A DNA stretch of 64,000 bases, taken from contig NC_083390.1 of assembly GCF_031755915.1 (NCBI RefSeq), positions 19,818,501 through 19,882,500 on the forward strand, given 5' to 3'. Position numbers and translations under genes: made by a program. The first letter of the stretch is position 1, and the number at the start of each line of letters is the position of its first letter. Below the pieces are notes generated by a model, which searched no databases, had not been told where the DNA came from, and worked only from the letters and a program-made list of their open reading frames with translations. Below are positions 12,940-25,198 of this stretch, in pieces. Origin of the DNA: Ziziphus jujuba. Taxonomy: Eukaryota; Streptophyta; Magnoliopsida; Rosales; Rhamnaceae.

Positions 12940-13960
12940 ATAATAATTGAGCCACTGGCCACAAGGAGATTGACGTCTAGTAATCCATTTATGTCTTTCG
13001 GTCCATTAAGTATATTGATGTAACATGTCTGTCTTTTTACTTCTATTTTCTAGGTAAAACTCTTCGTACAGTGGGAGCTTTTTTCACACGACCCAAATTT
13101 CTATCCACACATCCAATTTTTGTAAAATTACTAAAATATCCTTTATTAATTATTATTAACTTTTTTTGGTATACGCCATTTTTTTATTTTCTTATCATCT
13201 TCCCCAACATGCAGCAACCCTATGGGAAGAGCATCCTTCAAGGCTCAACAGCAAACATTCGGCAACTTAAGGCTTTGCTTCGCAACTGGTAATGAAAATT
13301 TTAAAGTTTTAATTCCCCTGCAAATCCAGAATCCAATCGGTGGCAAGATAATCGCCGTGGATAGTGGTCGGTGGTCTGCCACGAGGGTCACAGTTACATG
13401 TGGCCTTTCTCCAACCATTGGAGACCAAGAAATCAGCTGCAATTTTTTTTTTTTTTTAATTTTAAAGAACTGTGTTGCTGCTGTGTAATAGGGAAGAAAA
13501 TTTACCCTGGAAAGAAAGAAAAAAGAAGAATAAAATATTTAAAAGAGAAAAAAAAAAAAAAGTTAAAAAAGGTATTTTTTGGTAATTTTAAATGAAATAG
13601 TAGTGTAAGTAGAAAATGTTGTCGTTCAAAAAGATGTACCTTTTTACTTTTCTAAATCAATGTTATATACATTTAAATAGCCCGGAAGAAAAAAGAAAAA
13701 AATCCAACACTTGTTTTGATTACTTGTTTTGGAATTTTGTTGGGCCACAAGTTGATTTACTCCTAGCATTCCTTATATGCCTTTGGACATATTAAGTCAA
13801 TTGATGTAACATGTCTCTTTTCTATTTTGGTTTTTTTCTGAATCAATGTAATATACATTTATGCGTCCAAAAATTGAAACCTAATATACATTTTAATAGC
13901 ATGTAAGAAAAAGAAAAAAGAAAAAAGAAAAAAAGTCCAACATACGTTTTAGAGTGTGTG
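12940..13960. repeat. Local direct duplication, first copy split by an insertion
   Basis: The first copy (about 12950-13055 plus 13640-13700) and the second (about 13740-13960) share GCCAC..., ATTAAGT.T, TTGATGTAACATGTCT, AATCAATGT.ATATACATTT and an A-rich stretch ending GTCCAACA-like. The match is broken in the first copy by about 585 bp, treated as a separate element. Confidence 0.55.
13056..13640. mobile_element. Probable non-autonomous insertion (about 585 bp)
   Basis: It is absent from the sister unit of the local duplication, which defines it as an insertion. Its two ends are loosely inverted: the left has TTCTATCCACAC then AAAATTACTAAAATATCC, and the reverse complement of the right has TTCTACTTACAC then AAAATTACCAAAAAATACC. 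The middle (13200-13450) is GC-richer with overlapping frames and no recognisable domain. Boundaries are good to about 10-20 bp. Confidence 0.45.
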
Positions 13961-14989
13961 TGGAATTGTTTGTTTAAGAGTATTTATTTTCCATGGTATT
14001 TATTTTTGTAACATTTTTTGTAATAAGTGTTTCATAAAATTTGTAGTTGAATATTTTATTATTTATAATAGAAAACATACTTTTAAATTTATTTTTGATA
14101 TTTTTATATTTTAATTAATATATTTAATGTTTACTTTTTAAAATTCTAGAGTATGTATTTTGCAGAAGTATCAATTTTAGTTTGGTGCTTCTCTTAGAAG
14201 CAAAGAGAAGCACTTTTGGTGTTTATTTTCTAAACATAATCACAAGTGTCATTTTTTTTTTATTTAAAAAAAAAAAACTTATTAGAACTCCAAAAACATT
14301 TTTAAATACACTCTTAATTATACTTGTTACTAGAATTTTATTATTATTATTCTTATGATGGTAAAATTGAGGGTGCCTGCGATGAGGATTCTAAAACAAT
14401 TTAGTTAATAACTGGGGCAGTGATGTACACCACACGCATATATCATGGCTTCAAATCCCATCCCCTTCTCTTTTAATTCTAAAATTTTTACTAAAAAAAA
14501 AAAAGAAATCTTCTTCTCTAGAATAAAATTATATAGATGGTACACACCAATAATCGACCCTAAATTTGTGGCTGTTACTTGGACATGTGCCACAGTACTA
14601 GTTGATAAACCCCAGACGTGTACATATAGGCACCATAGTTAAAAAGACAGTACCAATAATTGACTTCTTTGATGAATCTTTCGTGCTCTATGTAGGGTCA
14701 GATCTCTGCATGTAGTGGAAAGTTAAACAGTGTGTTTGGTGAATTATGGTTAAGTTTTAAAGATATATATGCATGTGCCATATATAGGTGGCTTGTACGT
14801 ACAATTTTAATTTAATAAAAAAAATAGTAATAATTCAAATGTAATTGGTTTTTGCTTCCGGAAATTAAATCCTTAAAAAAGAGCAACAAATTACACGAAG
14901 AAAGTCCAAAGTAGCCCCATACTACAGACATAATAGCACCAAAATATTCAACAAATTAATGGGAGAAACACAGAACAATAAAAATACAC
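13961..14989. other. Intergenic, no gene recognised
   Basis: AT-rich sequence with poly-A/poly-T runs. Short ORFs on both strands near 14405-14642 overlap each other and match nothing known to me. Confidence 0.45.
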
Positions 14990-15178
14990 TCAGGCAAGCA
15001 AACCACCCAAATGAAGCTCTATCTTAAAGTCCTTGTGGCGAAACAAATGGACAAAAAACCAAATTCTGAAGGGAGCATGTTTAATTTTGCAGGCCTCATG
15101 AGCAGCACGATTGTACAACCTCTTGGAATCCATTGAAGACGGTTGATAATGAAGCTCGTTGTGTAGTAAATAAAGCAA
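14990..15178 (-). pseudogene. Possible RNase H-type remnant of a LINE
   Basis: The minus-strand frame contains NRAAHEACKI, which resembles the N-R-A-A-H-x-x-A-K segment near the C-terminus of RNase H domains in plant non-LTR retrotransposons. No upstream reverse transcriptase is present and the frame is short, so at best it is a fragment. Confidence 0.3.
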
Positions 15179-15559
15179 TTTAAACCAAATAATTTATTCA
15201 AAGATTTCTTTTTTTTTTGTTTTTTTTTTCAAAAATTATTCACTTTTTTTTTTTTTTGGGGGGCTAGAGATTCTATAAATTTTAAACTCAAATATTTTCT
15301 AAAAAAATTTAGAAGTTGTTATATTATAGATTAAGCTAAATAATCTACAAATAGGATGAAATTGCAATTTAAAATACTTGCCTCATTATTTTGGAAACAT
15401 TTATTTAATAACTCTTATCATAGTAGAGGTAGAAAAATTCAAATTCAAATCATTATTCGAGGAAACATTAATTTTTACACTAAGTTGTTTCATAGGGACT
15501 TTCCATATATAATTAATTTGTTCAAAATAGTCATGAGTTATGTACATTAGATTTTTTTT

Positions 15560-15725
15560 TTTTTTGAAATAAACTTTTATTAAGAAATAAAAATAGAACC
15601 ACTTTCAGCTTGGATTAGAGGTTGAAGCCAAAATGGCCCACCCTCCATCCATATTTCTACATGTTCACTAGAAACCGCATATTTTGCTTGCTTATGTGCC
15701 ACTTTGTTTGTTACCAGGTATCTTA
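15560..15725 (-). pseudogene. RNase H C-terminal remnant of a plant LINE
   Basis: Read on the minus strand, 15723 down to about 15580 gives NKVAHKQAKYAVSSE followed by WMEGGPFWL and an acidic tail before a stop. This pattern of N-x-V/A-A-H, an A-K-Y/L-A helix and a W-M-E-x-G-P segment is typical of the extreme C-terminus of RNase H domains in plant LINE-like elements. Only this tail remains. With the 14990-15178 fragment it suggests one or two broken LINE relics in minus orientation. Confidence 0.45.
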
Positions 15726-16304
15726 TTTAAAAGGGTGCAAAATAATAGAGAAAATAGGCAAGTAATGGAAATAATAATAATAATAAGTTACCAATTTTGG
15801 ACTCAAATTTAGGTTTTGTACACCAGATTTGGATCCATCATTTATGATTACAACCTTTTATTTTTTCAATTCATTAAATTTAACAGTCAATACTAAAACT
15901 ATATTTTTTTTCACACCTTATAACATTGCTACATTTAATCACCACTGATCCTAAAATTTTAAACTTAATAAATCTTCACAAAATGTGACTAATTAATAAT
16001 TTGTTATATGAAAATCTAGAAGTAAGAATTAAACAATGAAAATTTTTAAGAATAAAAGAAACACATAGGAAATGGAGCACTAAATATTCATTAAAACCAT
16101 CATAAAAGACTGCAAGCAAGCTTTACAAACTACAAAGGTCACAGGGAAACAAACGATTAATATGCCTCATTTATTGGATATATATACATAGCACGGGATA
16201 TTGATGAACCAACCATGCGTGATGGACATATATATTGATGTACATAATTACATATATATCTATAGTTTCCATGCTTTTATTTACTGCTTTAATAGCAGTG
16301 CATA
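15726..16304. other. Downstream flank of MLP gene B, nothing coding
   Basis: AT-rich sequence with a (TAA)n run near 15770-15785. The last 200 bases are probably the 3' untranslated region of the minus-strand MLP gene. No ORF of note. Confidence 0.45.
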
Positions 16305-16945
16305 TTAAGCGTCCTTGATAAGGTATGCATCAATATCTTTGATAACATTGACCAAAAATTGAAGGTACTTGTTTGCATCTGGGCTGTCGTTTTGTCGTTT
16401 CTCATAATTCAAAGTTATTGCCACGACTCCACTTTGTCCCTTTGGAGTAACCTTGAAGCTGGCCTTGTAGCTCTTATAATGATCCAAGCAATGTCCTTCA
16501 AGACACACCAGAGTCACCCTTTTGTTTTCATCATCTATCTCAACCTTCTCCTTGAAAGTTTCCTCTTTCTCTTCTGTAGTGTATAATTTCAAACCGCAAC
16601 AAATTAAGTTTAGTCTAATAATAATTATTTCTGATTCACAACCAAAAACATGGATTTATTAAAATAATCCAAAAGCTGATAAAAAAGATCTGATATATTT
16701 TTTTAATTCAAAACAGTTATAACCTGAGAGTTCCTAAATAAATATATATGGTCTTTCTTACCTACGGTGTATTTCCAAAGTTTGACAGAGCCTGAAGTCT
16801 CCCAATCACCTTCATGAACATCAACTGCATGAATACCGTTTGAAACATTGGGGATGTGGTGGTTTCGGCCCTTGATTAGGTTGTACATCTTCTCAGCAGA
16901 GGATTTGAATTCCACTTCAGTCTCAAGTTTACATACCAAAGCCAT
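16305..16945 (-). CDS. MLP-like protein (Bet v 1 superfamily), gene B
   Basis: There are two exons: 16945-16762 and 16573-16305. The short 188-bp intron has donor GTAAGA after the phase-1 G and AG just before 16573. The spliced frame (184+269 nt) encodes 150 residues. Family marks are MALVCKLETEVEFK at the start, HIPNVSNGIHAVDVHEGDW, GSVKLWKYT, ETFKEKVEIDDENK, LDHYKSYKA and a C-terminal amphipathic helix (FLVNVIKDID). It is full length for the family (about 150-155) with no lesions. Its role should be hydrophobic-ligand binding in the cytosol, as for other MLPs, but the ligand cannot be read from sequence. It lies between gene A and the duplicated C/D pair in a same-strand cluster, which fits tandem-duplication origin. 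A good TATA box lies about 110 bp upstream. Confidence 0.93.
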
Positions 16946-17052
16946 GCTTTTCTCTTCAAATACTCTTTCGCTAACCTAACACTAGCTAAGCTAAGACAAC
17001 TAAATGGCAGCTAGAGGAGGCTGAGGTTGAAAAACACTACGCAGTGACCTCC

Positions 17053-17061
17053 CTTTTTATA
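17053..17061 (-). promoter_or_regulatory. TATA box of MLP gene B
   Basis: The minus strand reads CACTATAAAAAGGGAGG about 110 bp upstream of the ATG at 16945. It is a near-consensus plant TATA box. Confidence 0.6.
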
Positions 17062-17189
17062 GTGATTTTCTAGCTAGCTAGCTAGTATTCTATGTTTTAT
17101 CACCTAAACGAGATTTTAGTATTTAAAAAATATACATAAATTAACAATTGAAGTTATAAAAAAATAAAAATAAAAAATAAAAAAGGGAG

Positions 17190-18590
17190 AAATAGCACTT
17201 TAATAATTTGAAGTTTAGAATTTACTAGATTTCGCTTATAAAATTTCAATTTCAGCCATTTTAGTTTTGAAATTTCAAAATCGGTATAAATTATTACTTG
17301 AAATAACAACACTGTTCAAAATTAATGGTGCTGACCTCAAAATGTTAATATACTGATTTCATAATTTAATTTTTTAAGAAAAAAAGATTTTTTAAAAAAT
17401 AAATTTATTATTTCCCCATTTTGTATTTACGATTTTTATTCGAAAATTTGTTTTCACTTATTTTCATTTTTAAATTAAAATATCTACTATCATAATTAAA
17501 TATTTTAGAACCTAAAATTAGACTACACAAAATAAAAATTAAAATAAAATTGAAATTTTTGATCTAATAAAAATAATTTTATTAGACCAAATATTAAAAA
17601 TATTTTTTTATGCCCAAACCCAAAAAAAAAAAAAAAATTAGGCCAAAATACCAAAATAAAAATTAGACCAAAATTACAAAATTAAAATAATTTTTTTTAC
17701 CTAATTTTTAATTTTTAATTTTTGGTTTAATAAAAATTAATTCATGCAAATGCCTTAATTCATTCTTCAAAACAAAAAATAATAATAATAATTTTTTAAA
17801 AAATTATAAAATATACATTTGTTATTTTTTCATTTTTGAAAAATATTCTAATTGACCAAATGAATTATATTTATAGATCAAAATATCAATATGGAAATGA
17901 ATTATGGTCTATTTTTTCATTTTTTGAAAAAAAAAATTCCGTTTGACTAAAAAATAAACCATTCAAAAATAGAAAAATAATAATTAGACTAAAACTTTGA
18001 CCATTAGAACCAAAATTAGACCCAAAAAACATAATTTTATTAGACCAAAAATTAAAAAATAGACAAAAATTTGGACCAAAAATTTTTATTTTTATTTTTT
18101 AATTTTTGGTCTAATTTTTATTTTGGTGTTTTCATTTCTTTTTTTGGGGCATAAAAAATTATTTTTAATTTTTAGTCTAATAAAATTATTTTTATTAAAC
18201 CAAAAATTCCAATTCTATTTTAATTATTGTTTTTTATTTAATTTTAGGTTCAAAAGGATTTAATTATGATTGTGGATACTTAATTTAAATATAAAAAAGA
18301 ATAGATATAATTGTCCAAATAAAAGAACCATAAGTATAAAATGGAAAGATAATAAACTTACTTTTTCCAATTTTTTTATTTCTAAAAAGTGAATTATGAC
18401 ATCAATATAGTGTTAGAGTGATGTCAACACCGTATCATACTACCTTCAGTACTATTAATTTTTAATTCTGTTAAGGTTACCAATTTACAACTATTTTGAA
18501 ACTTTAAGGCCGAAATCGCTAAAATTGGAACTTCATGGCAGGAATCACATAAATCCTAAACTTTAATATAAAAAAGTGTAATTTTTGCCC
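17190..18590. mobile_element. Full-length foldback element (about 1.4 kb)
   Basis: The terminal 100 bp or so are inverted. The left end reads GAAGTTTAGAATTTAC, and the right end reverse-complements to AAAGTTTAGGATTTATG, followed in both by ATTTCAGCCATTTTAG / ATTTCGGCCTTAAAG-type sequence and TTTCAAAATCG / TTTCAAAATAG. Inside, a second pair of long arms (about 17500-17750 and 18030-18300) carries AATTAGACCAAAA against TTTTGGTCTAATTT. It is essentially a giant hairpin with no ORF. Three other incomplete copies lie in the window. Confidence 0.7.
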
Positions 18591-18672
18591 CAAAAAAATA
18601 ATAATAAAAAAAAGAGGCAGTTTTAATCTGTGTAGGGACAGTCTAGCTTCAATGTACCATGTGGGATGAAGA

Positions 18673-18900
18673 AATTCAAACTACAAATCTGAAGAATTAG
18701 TAATGGTTTTACCACTAGGCTTTGATTATATGCCCCATGCGCCTAAAATTATCTTTTTAAACTTGAGGGGATGTTGATATTAATTTCAAACTATGAACTT
18801 GCGTTAAAAAATTTAATGGTTTTACCACTGGGCTTGAATTATATGCTCCACGTGCCTGATATTATCTTTACGACTTTGAGGGAATGTTGATATTAATTTG
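18673..18900. repeat. 113-bp tandem duplication
   Basis: TAATGGTTTTACCACT recurs at 18701 and 18814, each followed by a ATTATATGC.CCA.G.GCCT stretch and GATGTTGATATTAATTT. The units are moderately diverged. Function unknown. Confidence 0.7.
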
Positions 18901-20337
18901 ATACTGTCTATAAGGATTGAAGAGCAAAAATATTGGAACTTTGGAGGGAATTGGTGCCGAAAAAATTCATCTGAATTGAATTCGAAACACTCTCTTAAAA
19001 CAATAGAAAAATTATTTTTTTATGTTTTGCTATTTGTCTTTGCTATCCCCAGTAGAACTCATGCAATTTGTATAACAAATATTAAATAATTGCATTTAAT
19101 ATTCTTTTAATTTTTTAAAACTTTAATATGGAGAATTAAACCTTTTATAGTAGTTTATTAAACTGTTATATCACTATGCAGCTAGAACCCATTATAATGG
19201 TTTCTATCGCTGAGTTGTTGGTTCCACTGGGATGTTGTGGAAGCAACTATCAATTTTTTCATGTTAAAGTGGGGGAACTGTCACGAACGTCACCGACACT
19301 TTTTAAAATTATTATGTAGTTTGATAAAACATGTCATTTTTTATCAAAAAATAAATAAAATAAAACATCTCAATCAAATTGACCCTTTGTCTTCTCCTGA
19401 TAAAATGTGTTCCCCTTATTCATATTTTGATTCAGTCATGGAACAGCCGCAGCATCTGGCACTAGGCCCAGGCAAAACATACATTTGTCTCATCAGCCCC
19501 CAACCCATATGAAATAATATCACTACTTCCAATACACAATACACCCCACCTACTAAATATATGTAACGCTTATATATCCTATATGTATTAATTTGTGAAC
19601 AAATTATATGCTATTTTTTCTTTCGGTTATGTACCGAAAGATAGAGATTAGAGATATGGGTTGAGAGGGGGAAAATAAAAAACTGATAGAGATTAGAGAT
19701 ATGGATTCAGAGGGGGAAAATCAAAAACTTCATTATTTTGATTTTTAATATATAAATAATCACAAGAGGCTACTCATATATTAATTAATAACCTTTTAAG
19801 TTTGTATATGTTTTGATAAGAAAATGAGCAAAGAATAAAATTTGATCAAAAGCTAACTCATTCTAATGAGCAAAGTATAAAAAGTGATCAAAAGCTAATT
19901 CATTCTTACTGATATGTCATGAAAGGGGTTATTACAGTTACCGATCACATAGTCTTACCGGAAGCAGCATTGTACCCGTCATAAGTAAGTTTTGGTTATA
20001 TACTCTCTTAATAGTTAATCCTCCCAATTTGTGACTTCAAGATTATAATTTTTCCAAATTTCTTTCACATGTTGTAAAGCTAAACTACTACTCTTTTTAA
20101 AAATTTAAGCTGCTTAAAAATGGATCATTCTCATTATCATTATATTTATATTAGCTCAATTGTGATGATCAGTGTAAATGGGTACAATATGTGTTAGCAC
20201 GTTACCTGGTGTCCAGTCTTATGTTGTCTGGGGTTGGAATAGAAAATGATTCAAATACAATGGTAGTCATTTTCATAAAACCAAAGTGTTTTTAGAACGG
20301 TTGATTTCAGACTTCAACAGAACTCCAAAGTTAAAAC

Positions 20338-20670
20338 TAATAAGCTGACTGTGCCGTAGCCATGTCATCACATAGCCACGTCATCATACAATCTGGATCA
20401 ACAAGAGTTTGCTTCAAACAAATCACCTCCAAGTGATAAAAACAAAACTGGTGCAGGATACAGGTTATCAGCGATAAAGCTGGTGTAGCTGGTGTAGTTA
20501 TCTGTCATTGGTAATCCTTATTTTGCCTTTTCTTGTAACTAACGTATGGGAAAATACTTGTATAAATAATGCTGTAAAAGTCAATATTAGATGCAGAAAA
20601 AAGTGCAGTAAACAGTTAAGTAATACAATATACACAAGCACATTTGTTGTTCCTTTCTTGTTTTTTATCA
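20338..20670 (+). repeat. 5' LTR of the Copia element (333 bp)
   Basis: It runs from TAATAAGCTGACTG (first dinucleotide TA, mutated from the TG seen in the other LTR) to TTTTTTATCA. A TATAAATAAT box sits at 20561. It ends exactly where the PBS begins. Confidence 0.95.
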
Positions 20671-23600
20671 TGGTATCAGAGCTTGGAAAATCTCCAAAGC
20701 TTAATCTGAATGTAGCTTTGGAAATTGAACCAAGATTAACCATCCAATCTTTTCATCAATGTTCCAGTTTGATATCTTTAAAACTTGATTTTTCAAATTA
20801 TCTACTATGGAGATCACAAATGCTTCCCTTGGTTCGAAGTTTGGGAATTCTACATCACATTACTGATGCTGAACGTCCATTAGAAGAACTTCAGATAGAA
20901 ACTAGTGGAGGCAGTGGAAGTAGTAAAGTTTGTAATCCAAATTATCAACTATGGATCAACAATGATGGCCTGTTTTTAACTTGGTTGCTAGGGACAATGA
21001 CAGTAGATGTGCTCAGCTTCACCTTCGGCCTGGAGACAGCTTTCAGTGTTTGGCACGCCATTGAAGAGCAACTGCTGCCAGCTACAAAGGAGAAGGAAAT
21101 CTACTTAACTGATTGTTTGATGGGTTTGAAGAAAGGATCTGCAACCTTAGATGAGTATCTCAAAAAATTTAACTCTATTTGTGATAATTTATTTACAATT
21201 GGAAAACCAGTGAATGATTTGGATAAATGCTTTCATTTATCTAGAGGATTAGGCCATACTTATCAAGATTTTAGGTTGGCTATGTCGTCAAAGCCCCTAT
21301 ATCCGACATATACGCAGTTTGTTCTCTCTTTAAGGTCTCATGAACAGGTTCTAAGTAATTTTTCAGAAGAAAAACAGGGCCTAAATCAAGAATATGCATT
21401 TGTTGGGCGACGAAGTCGTGGAACAAGAAGAGGACGTGGTGGCAGATTCAATTTCCGTGGACGTGGTTTTGGACCCGCAAGCTTCTCTGTGCCAAATCGT
21501 GGAGTTTTCAGTCCTACAAACTTTTCTGTCCATAATCGTGGAGGAAGTCACTTTTCAACACAAGGCCGTGGCAGCTATTTTTCCGGTAATATGGCTCCTG
21601 CACCAGTTTCTAATGGCACTCAGACCTTGAAATCCTCTCAAAAAGAAGCAGTCATATGTCAAATATGTGGTAGACCCTATCATACTGCTTCCAATTGTTG
21701 GAACAAATATGATCCTATAGATGAACTCGGTGAACACCATGAAGCTAATGTTGCCCATAAAGTTCAAGAAGAACCCACATTTTTTGCAGATTCTGGAGCT
21801 ACATCCCACATGACTAATGACCTAGGTACCTTATCAATTTCTAAACCTTACAAGGGATCAGATGTTATCTATGTGGGTAACGGGAAAGCTTTATCAATTT
21901 CCCATTTTGGAAACACTACACTTAAATCTCGTCAGAAAAATATTTCTTTAAAAAATGTTTTGGTAGTTCCAGAATTGACAAAAAAATTTACTTTCAGTTA
22001 GTAAATTGACTGATGATAATGCTTGTAGTGTGGAATTCACCTCTACTGGTTTTTTGATTAAGGACCTCAACAATCAAATAATAGCCAAGGGGCGTAGACA
22101 AGGTGGACTGTATGCTTTGAATGATGACAGTTACAATCAAGCGTTGGCAGCAATAAAATGTGGAGGTGGTTCATCTGAATTGTGGCATCTCAGATTGGGT
22201 CATCCAAACACTCAGTTCTTACAAATCTTAGATAAAAATAAAAATATTTTTGTTTCAAGTTGGATGACAAATTCCTCTGTGTGTGAAAGTTGTCAGTTAG
22301 GGAAGCAATGTAAACTTCCTTTTGGTACTTCCAATAATCTTTCTACTGCTCCTTTGAATAAGATACATTGTGACCTATGGGGACCTGCTCCTATTTTATC
22401 TACTCAAGGTTTTAAATATTACATTATTTTTATTGATGATTACAGTAGATTCATTTGGTTTTATCCTTTAAAAAGGAAATCAGATTTCTATGATAACTTT
22501 TCTCAAATTTCAGAAGATGGTTGAAAATCAATTTGATAAAAAAATTAAAATCTTTCAAAGTGATGGTGGCGGTGAATTTCAATCACAGATATTTATATCT
22601 CATTTGGATTATTGTGGTATTATTCATCAAATTTCTTGTCCAAGAACACCACAACAAAATGATGTAGCTGAACGAAAGCATCGTCACCTTGTTGAAACAG
22701 GTTTGACTATGATGTTTCATGCTGAGATACCACCTAAATATTGGGTAGATATTTTTTTGACTGCTACATATTTGATAAATAGGTTGCCAGCTTCTTCATT
22801 AAAAATGGAAATTCCATATAAAAAATTATATGGACAATTGCCACATTATATGGGTCTTCGAGTTTTGGGTTGCAGATGTTATCCATATCTTAGACAATCG
22901 GGAAATAATAAGTTTATGAAGAAAACTTATCCGTGTATTTTTATTGCTACAGTCCTTCTCACAAGGGGTACAGATGCTTGGATCCAAAGACAAATCGAGT
23001 ATTTATTTCAAGGCACGTTGTATTTGATGAAACATTATTTCCTTTCAAAATTAATATTTCTTCTATTTCATAGGAACCTCGTGAACTGACTACTTTCTTT
23101 AATGCTAATGAGTGGTATGCCACACCCAAGGACCAAGGCTCACACGACACTCAAAACCAAAATTGGTCACTCAACCCTTTACCCAACAGTTCATACAGCA
23201 AGAACCAGTACACAACACCTATATTACCCACCAGCTGTTGTGAGGAGACAACCCACTTACAACCAGTCTTTCCTTCCTCACCTACCACCTGCTGCCCTCC
23301 ATCCCAACCGGTCCCCACTCACACACACACCCCCATGTCACCTACCTCCTCACCTACCCCCTGCTGCACTACATCACAGCCGGTCCCCACTCACTCACAA
23401 TCATTTTCTGATCAGGTACCACCCTCTCCTACAACCATCACAGTTCCTCCTACTCCCACTCAAGACATCTCCTCTCAATTATTTGTGGACTTAGACTTCC
23501 CACCGTTACCATCTCTTTCCCCTCAACCTCCCATTCAACCTCATCACCCCATGCTCACACGCCATCAGCTTAAACAAAACCCCCACCGTGTCATTGAGCT

Positions 23601-25189
23601 TCATCCTCATAATACCACGAACACTGCTCTTCTCCTTGAAACAACCCCTGTTCCCGTTCCCAAATCAGTCAAGACAGCCCTTACTCTCCCTAAATGGCAC
23701 AATGCCATGCTTGAAGAATTATCTGCTCTTCACGCCAATGCCACTTGGGTCTTAGTACCTCGGCCAGTGAATGTTAATGTGGTCGGTTCCAAATGGGTCT
23801 ATCGTGTGAAATACAAAGAGGATGGTTCTTTGGATCGTTATAAAGTACGCTTGGTGGCCAAAGGTTATACGCAAATTGAAGGCCTCGACTATGATGAGAC
23901 TTTCAGCCCGATGGTGAAACCCACTTCTATTCGGTTGATCATATCCATTGCTCTTTCCTATGGGTGGCCGGTTAAGCAACTTGATGTAAAAAATGCTTTT
24001 TTGAATGGGTATCTTAAAGAACAGGTTTTTATGGAGCAACCTCTTGGATTTGTTGATCGTACTAACCCATATTATGTGTGCCTTCTCAAACGATCTCTTT
24101 ATGGCCTCAAACAAGCTCCTAGAGCTTGGTTTGATCGCCTCTCACAGTGCTTACTCGGCTTGGGTTTCCAATGTAGTAAAGCTGACTCTTCTTTGTTTAT
24201 TTTTAAACAAACCACTGACATTGTTCCTCTCCTCGTCTATGTCGATGATGTTCTCTTAACAGGTTCTAATACTTCTTTACTTGCTGCTTTGGTCACCCGC
24301 TTGAACACCGAATTTGCTCTGAAGGATCTTGGTTCTCTTCATTATTTTTTGGGTATTGAAGCTCGGCCTTTTCTGGTGGTTTGTTCTTATCTCAAACCAA
24401 ATATGCTCATGATCTTTTGCAGCGGGCCAATTTGTTAGGCGCTGCGCCCATGGCCACCCCGATTTCTGTCAAACAAACCTTTCACAGCCAAGATCATCTT
24501 CCTGTCAATGCAACCAAATATCGAAGCTTGGTGGGAGCACTTCAATATCTCACATTTACACGGCCGGATATTCAGCAAGCTGTTAATCATGTGTGTCAAC
24601 ATTTTCAAACTCCCCAACAGCAGCATCTTCGGGCCGTTAAGCATATCCTCTGATATGTTTGTGGTACCATGGACTATGGTTTACGTTTCTTAAAACAAAG
24701 CTCCAATTGTCTTCAAGGCTGCTCTGATGCAGACTGGGCTGGCTGCCCTTTAACTAGACGCAGCACTACAGGTTTTTGCATTTACTTTGGTGCCAACTTG
24801 ATCTCTTGGTCCTCCAAAAAACAACCTACTGTTGCTCGTTCCAGTACCGAAGCTGAATATCGAGCCATGGCCTTCGCTGCCGCCGAACTCACTTGGATCT
24901 CTCACTTGCTGCAAGAAATTGGTATCTTGTATGACAGGCCCCTAAAGCTGTATTGTGATAATCTTAGTGCTCTTCATCTCACCCTCAATCCAGTTTTTCA
25001 TAATCGAACTAAAAACTTTTAGCTCGACTATCATTTCATTCGAGAGAAGGTTGCCTTTGGAGAAATTATCACCCAGTACCTGCCATCTTCTTCTCAAATT
25101 GCAGATCTGTTTACAAAACCTCTCAACCGTTCTCAATTTCTTCATTTTCGCGGCAAACTGGGAGTTCACAAGCTCCCACTCGTCAGTTT
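20670..25189 (+). pseudogene. Copia gag-pol polyprotein, broken by seven lesions
   Basis: Seen in order are a gag domain (from about 20730), an RG-rich stretch (21400-21560), a CX2CX4HX4C zinc knuckle (about 21657-21698), a protease DSGA (about 21790), a GAG-pre-integrase segment (about 22177-22325), an integrase core with GGGEF and NDVAERKH blocks (22370-22700), a Pro/Thr-rich linker (23150-23560), a reverse transcriptase with LDVKNAFLNG and YVDD (23690-24350), and an RNase H with DADWAG and STEAEYRA (24720-25100). Lesions: +1 in an A-run at about 21980, +1 in a T-run at about 22498, -1 at about 22946, stop at 23071, -1 at about 24370, stops at 24651 and 25020. The 24651 TGA fits a CpG transition. 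The first ATG (20670) overlaps the LTR/PBS junction, so the natural start is uncertain. It cannot make a full polyprotein. Confidence 0.92.
20671..20682 (+). other. Primer binding site (initiator tRNA-Met type)
   Basis: TGGTATCAGAGC follows the 5' LTR with no gap. It is complementary to the 3' end of plant initiator tRNA-Met, the usual minus-strand primer of Copia elements. Confidence 0.9.
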
Positions 25190-25198
25190 GAGGGGGGA
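25188..25198 (+). other. Polypurine tract
   Basis: TTTGAGGGGGGA lies immediately upstream of the 3' LTR start (TGATAAGC), the expected site for plus-strand priming. Confidence 0.85.

Noticed and set aside
13222..13488. Overlapping ORFs in the 13-kb insertion
   Set aside because: Frames on both strands overlap and none shows a domain; treated as element filler.
20508..20669. N-terminal extension of the Copia gag frame into the LTR
   Set aside because: The open frame runs through the 5' LTR by chance. The first in-frame ATG outside it is at the LTR/PBS junction.
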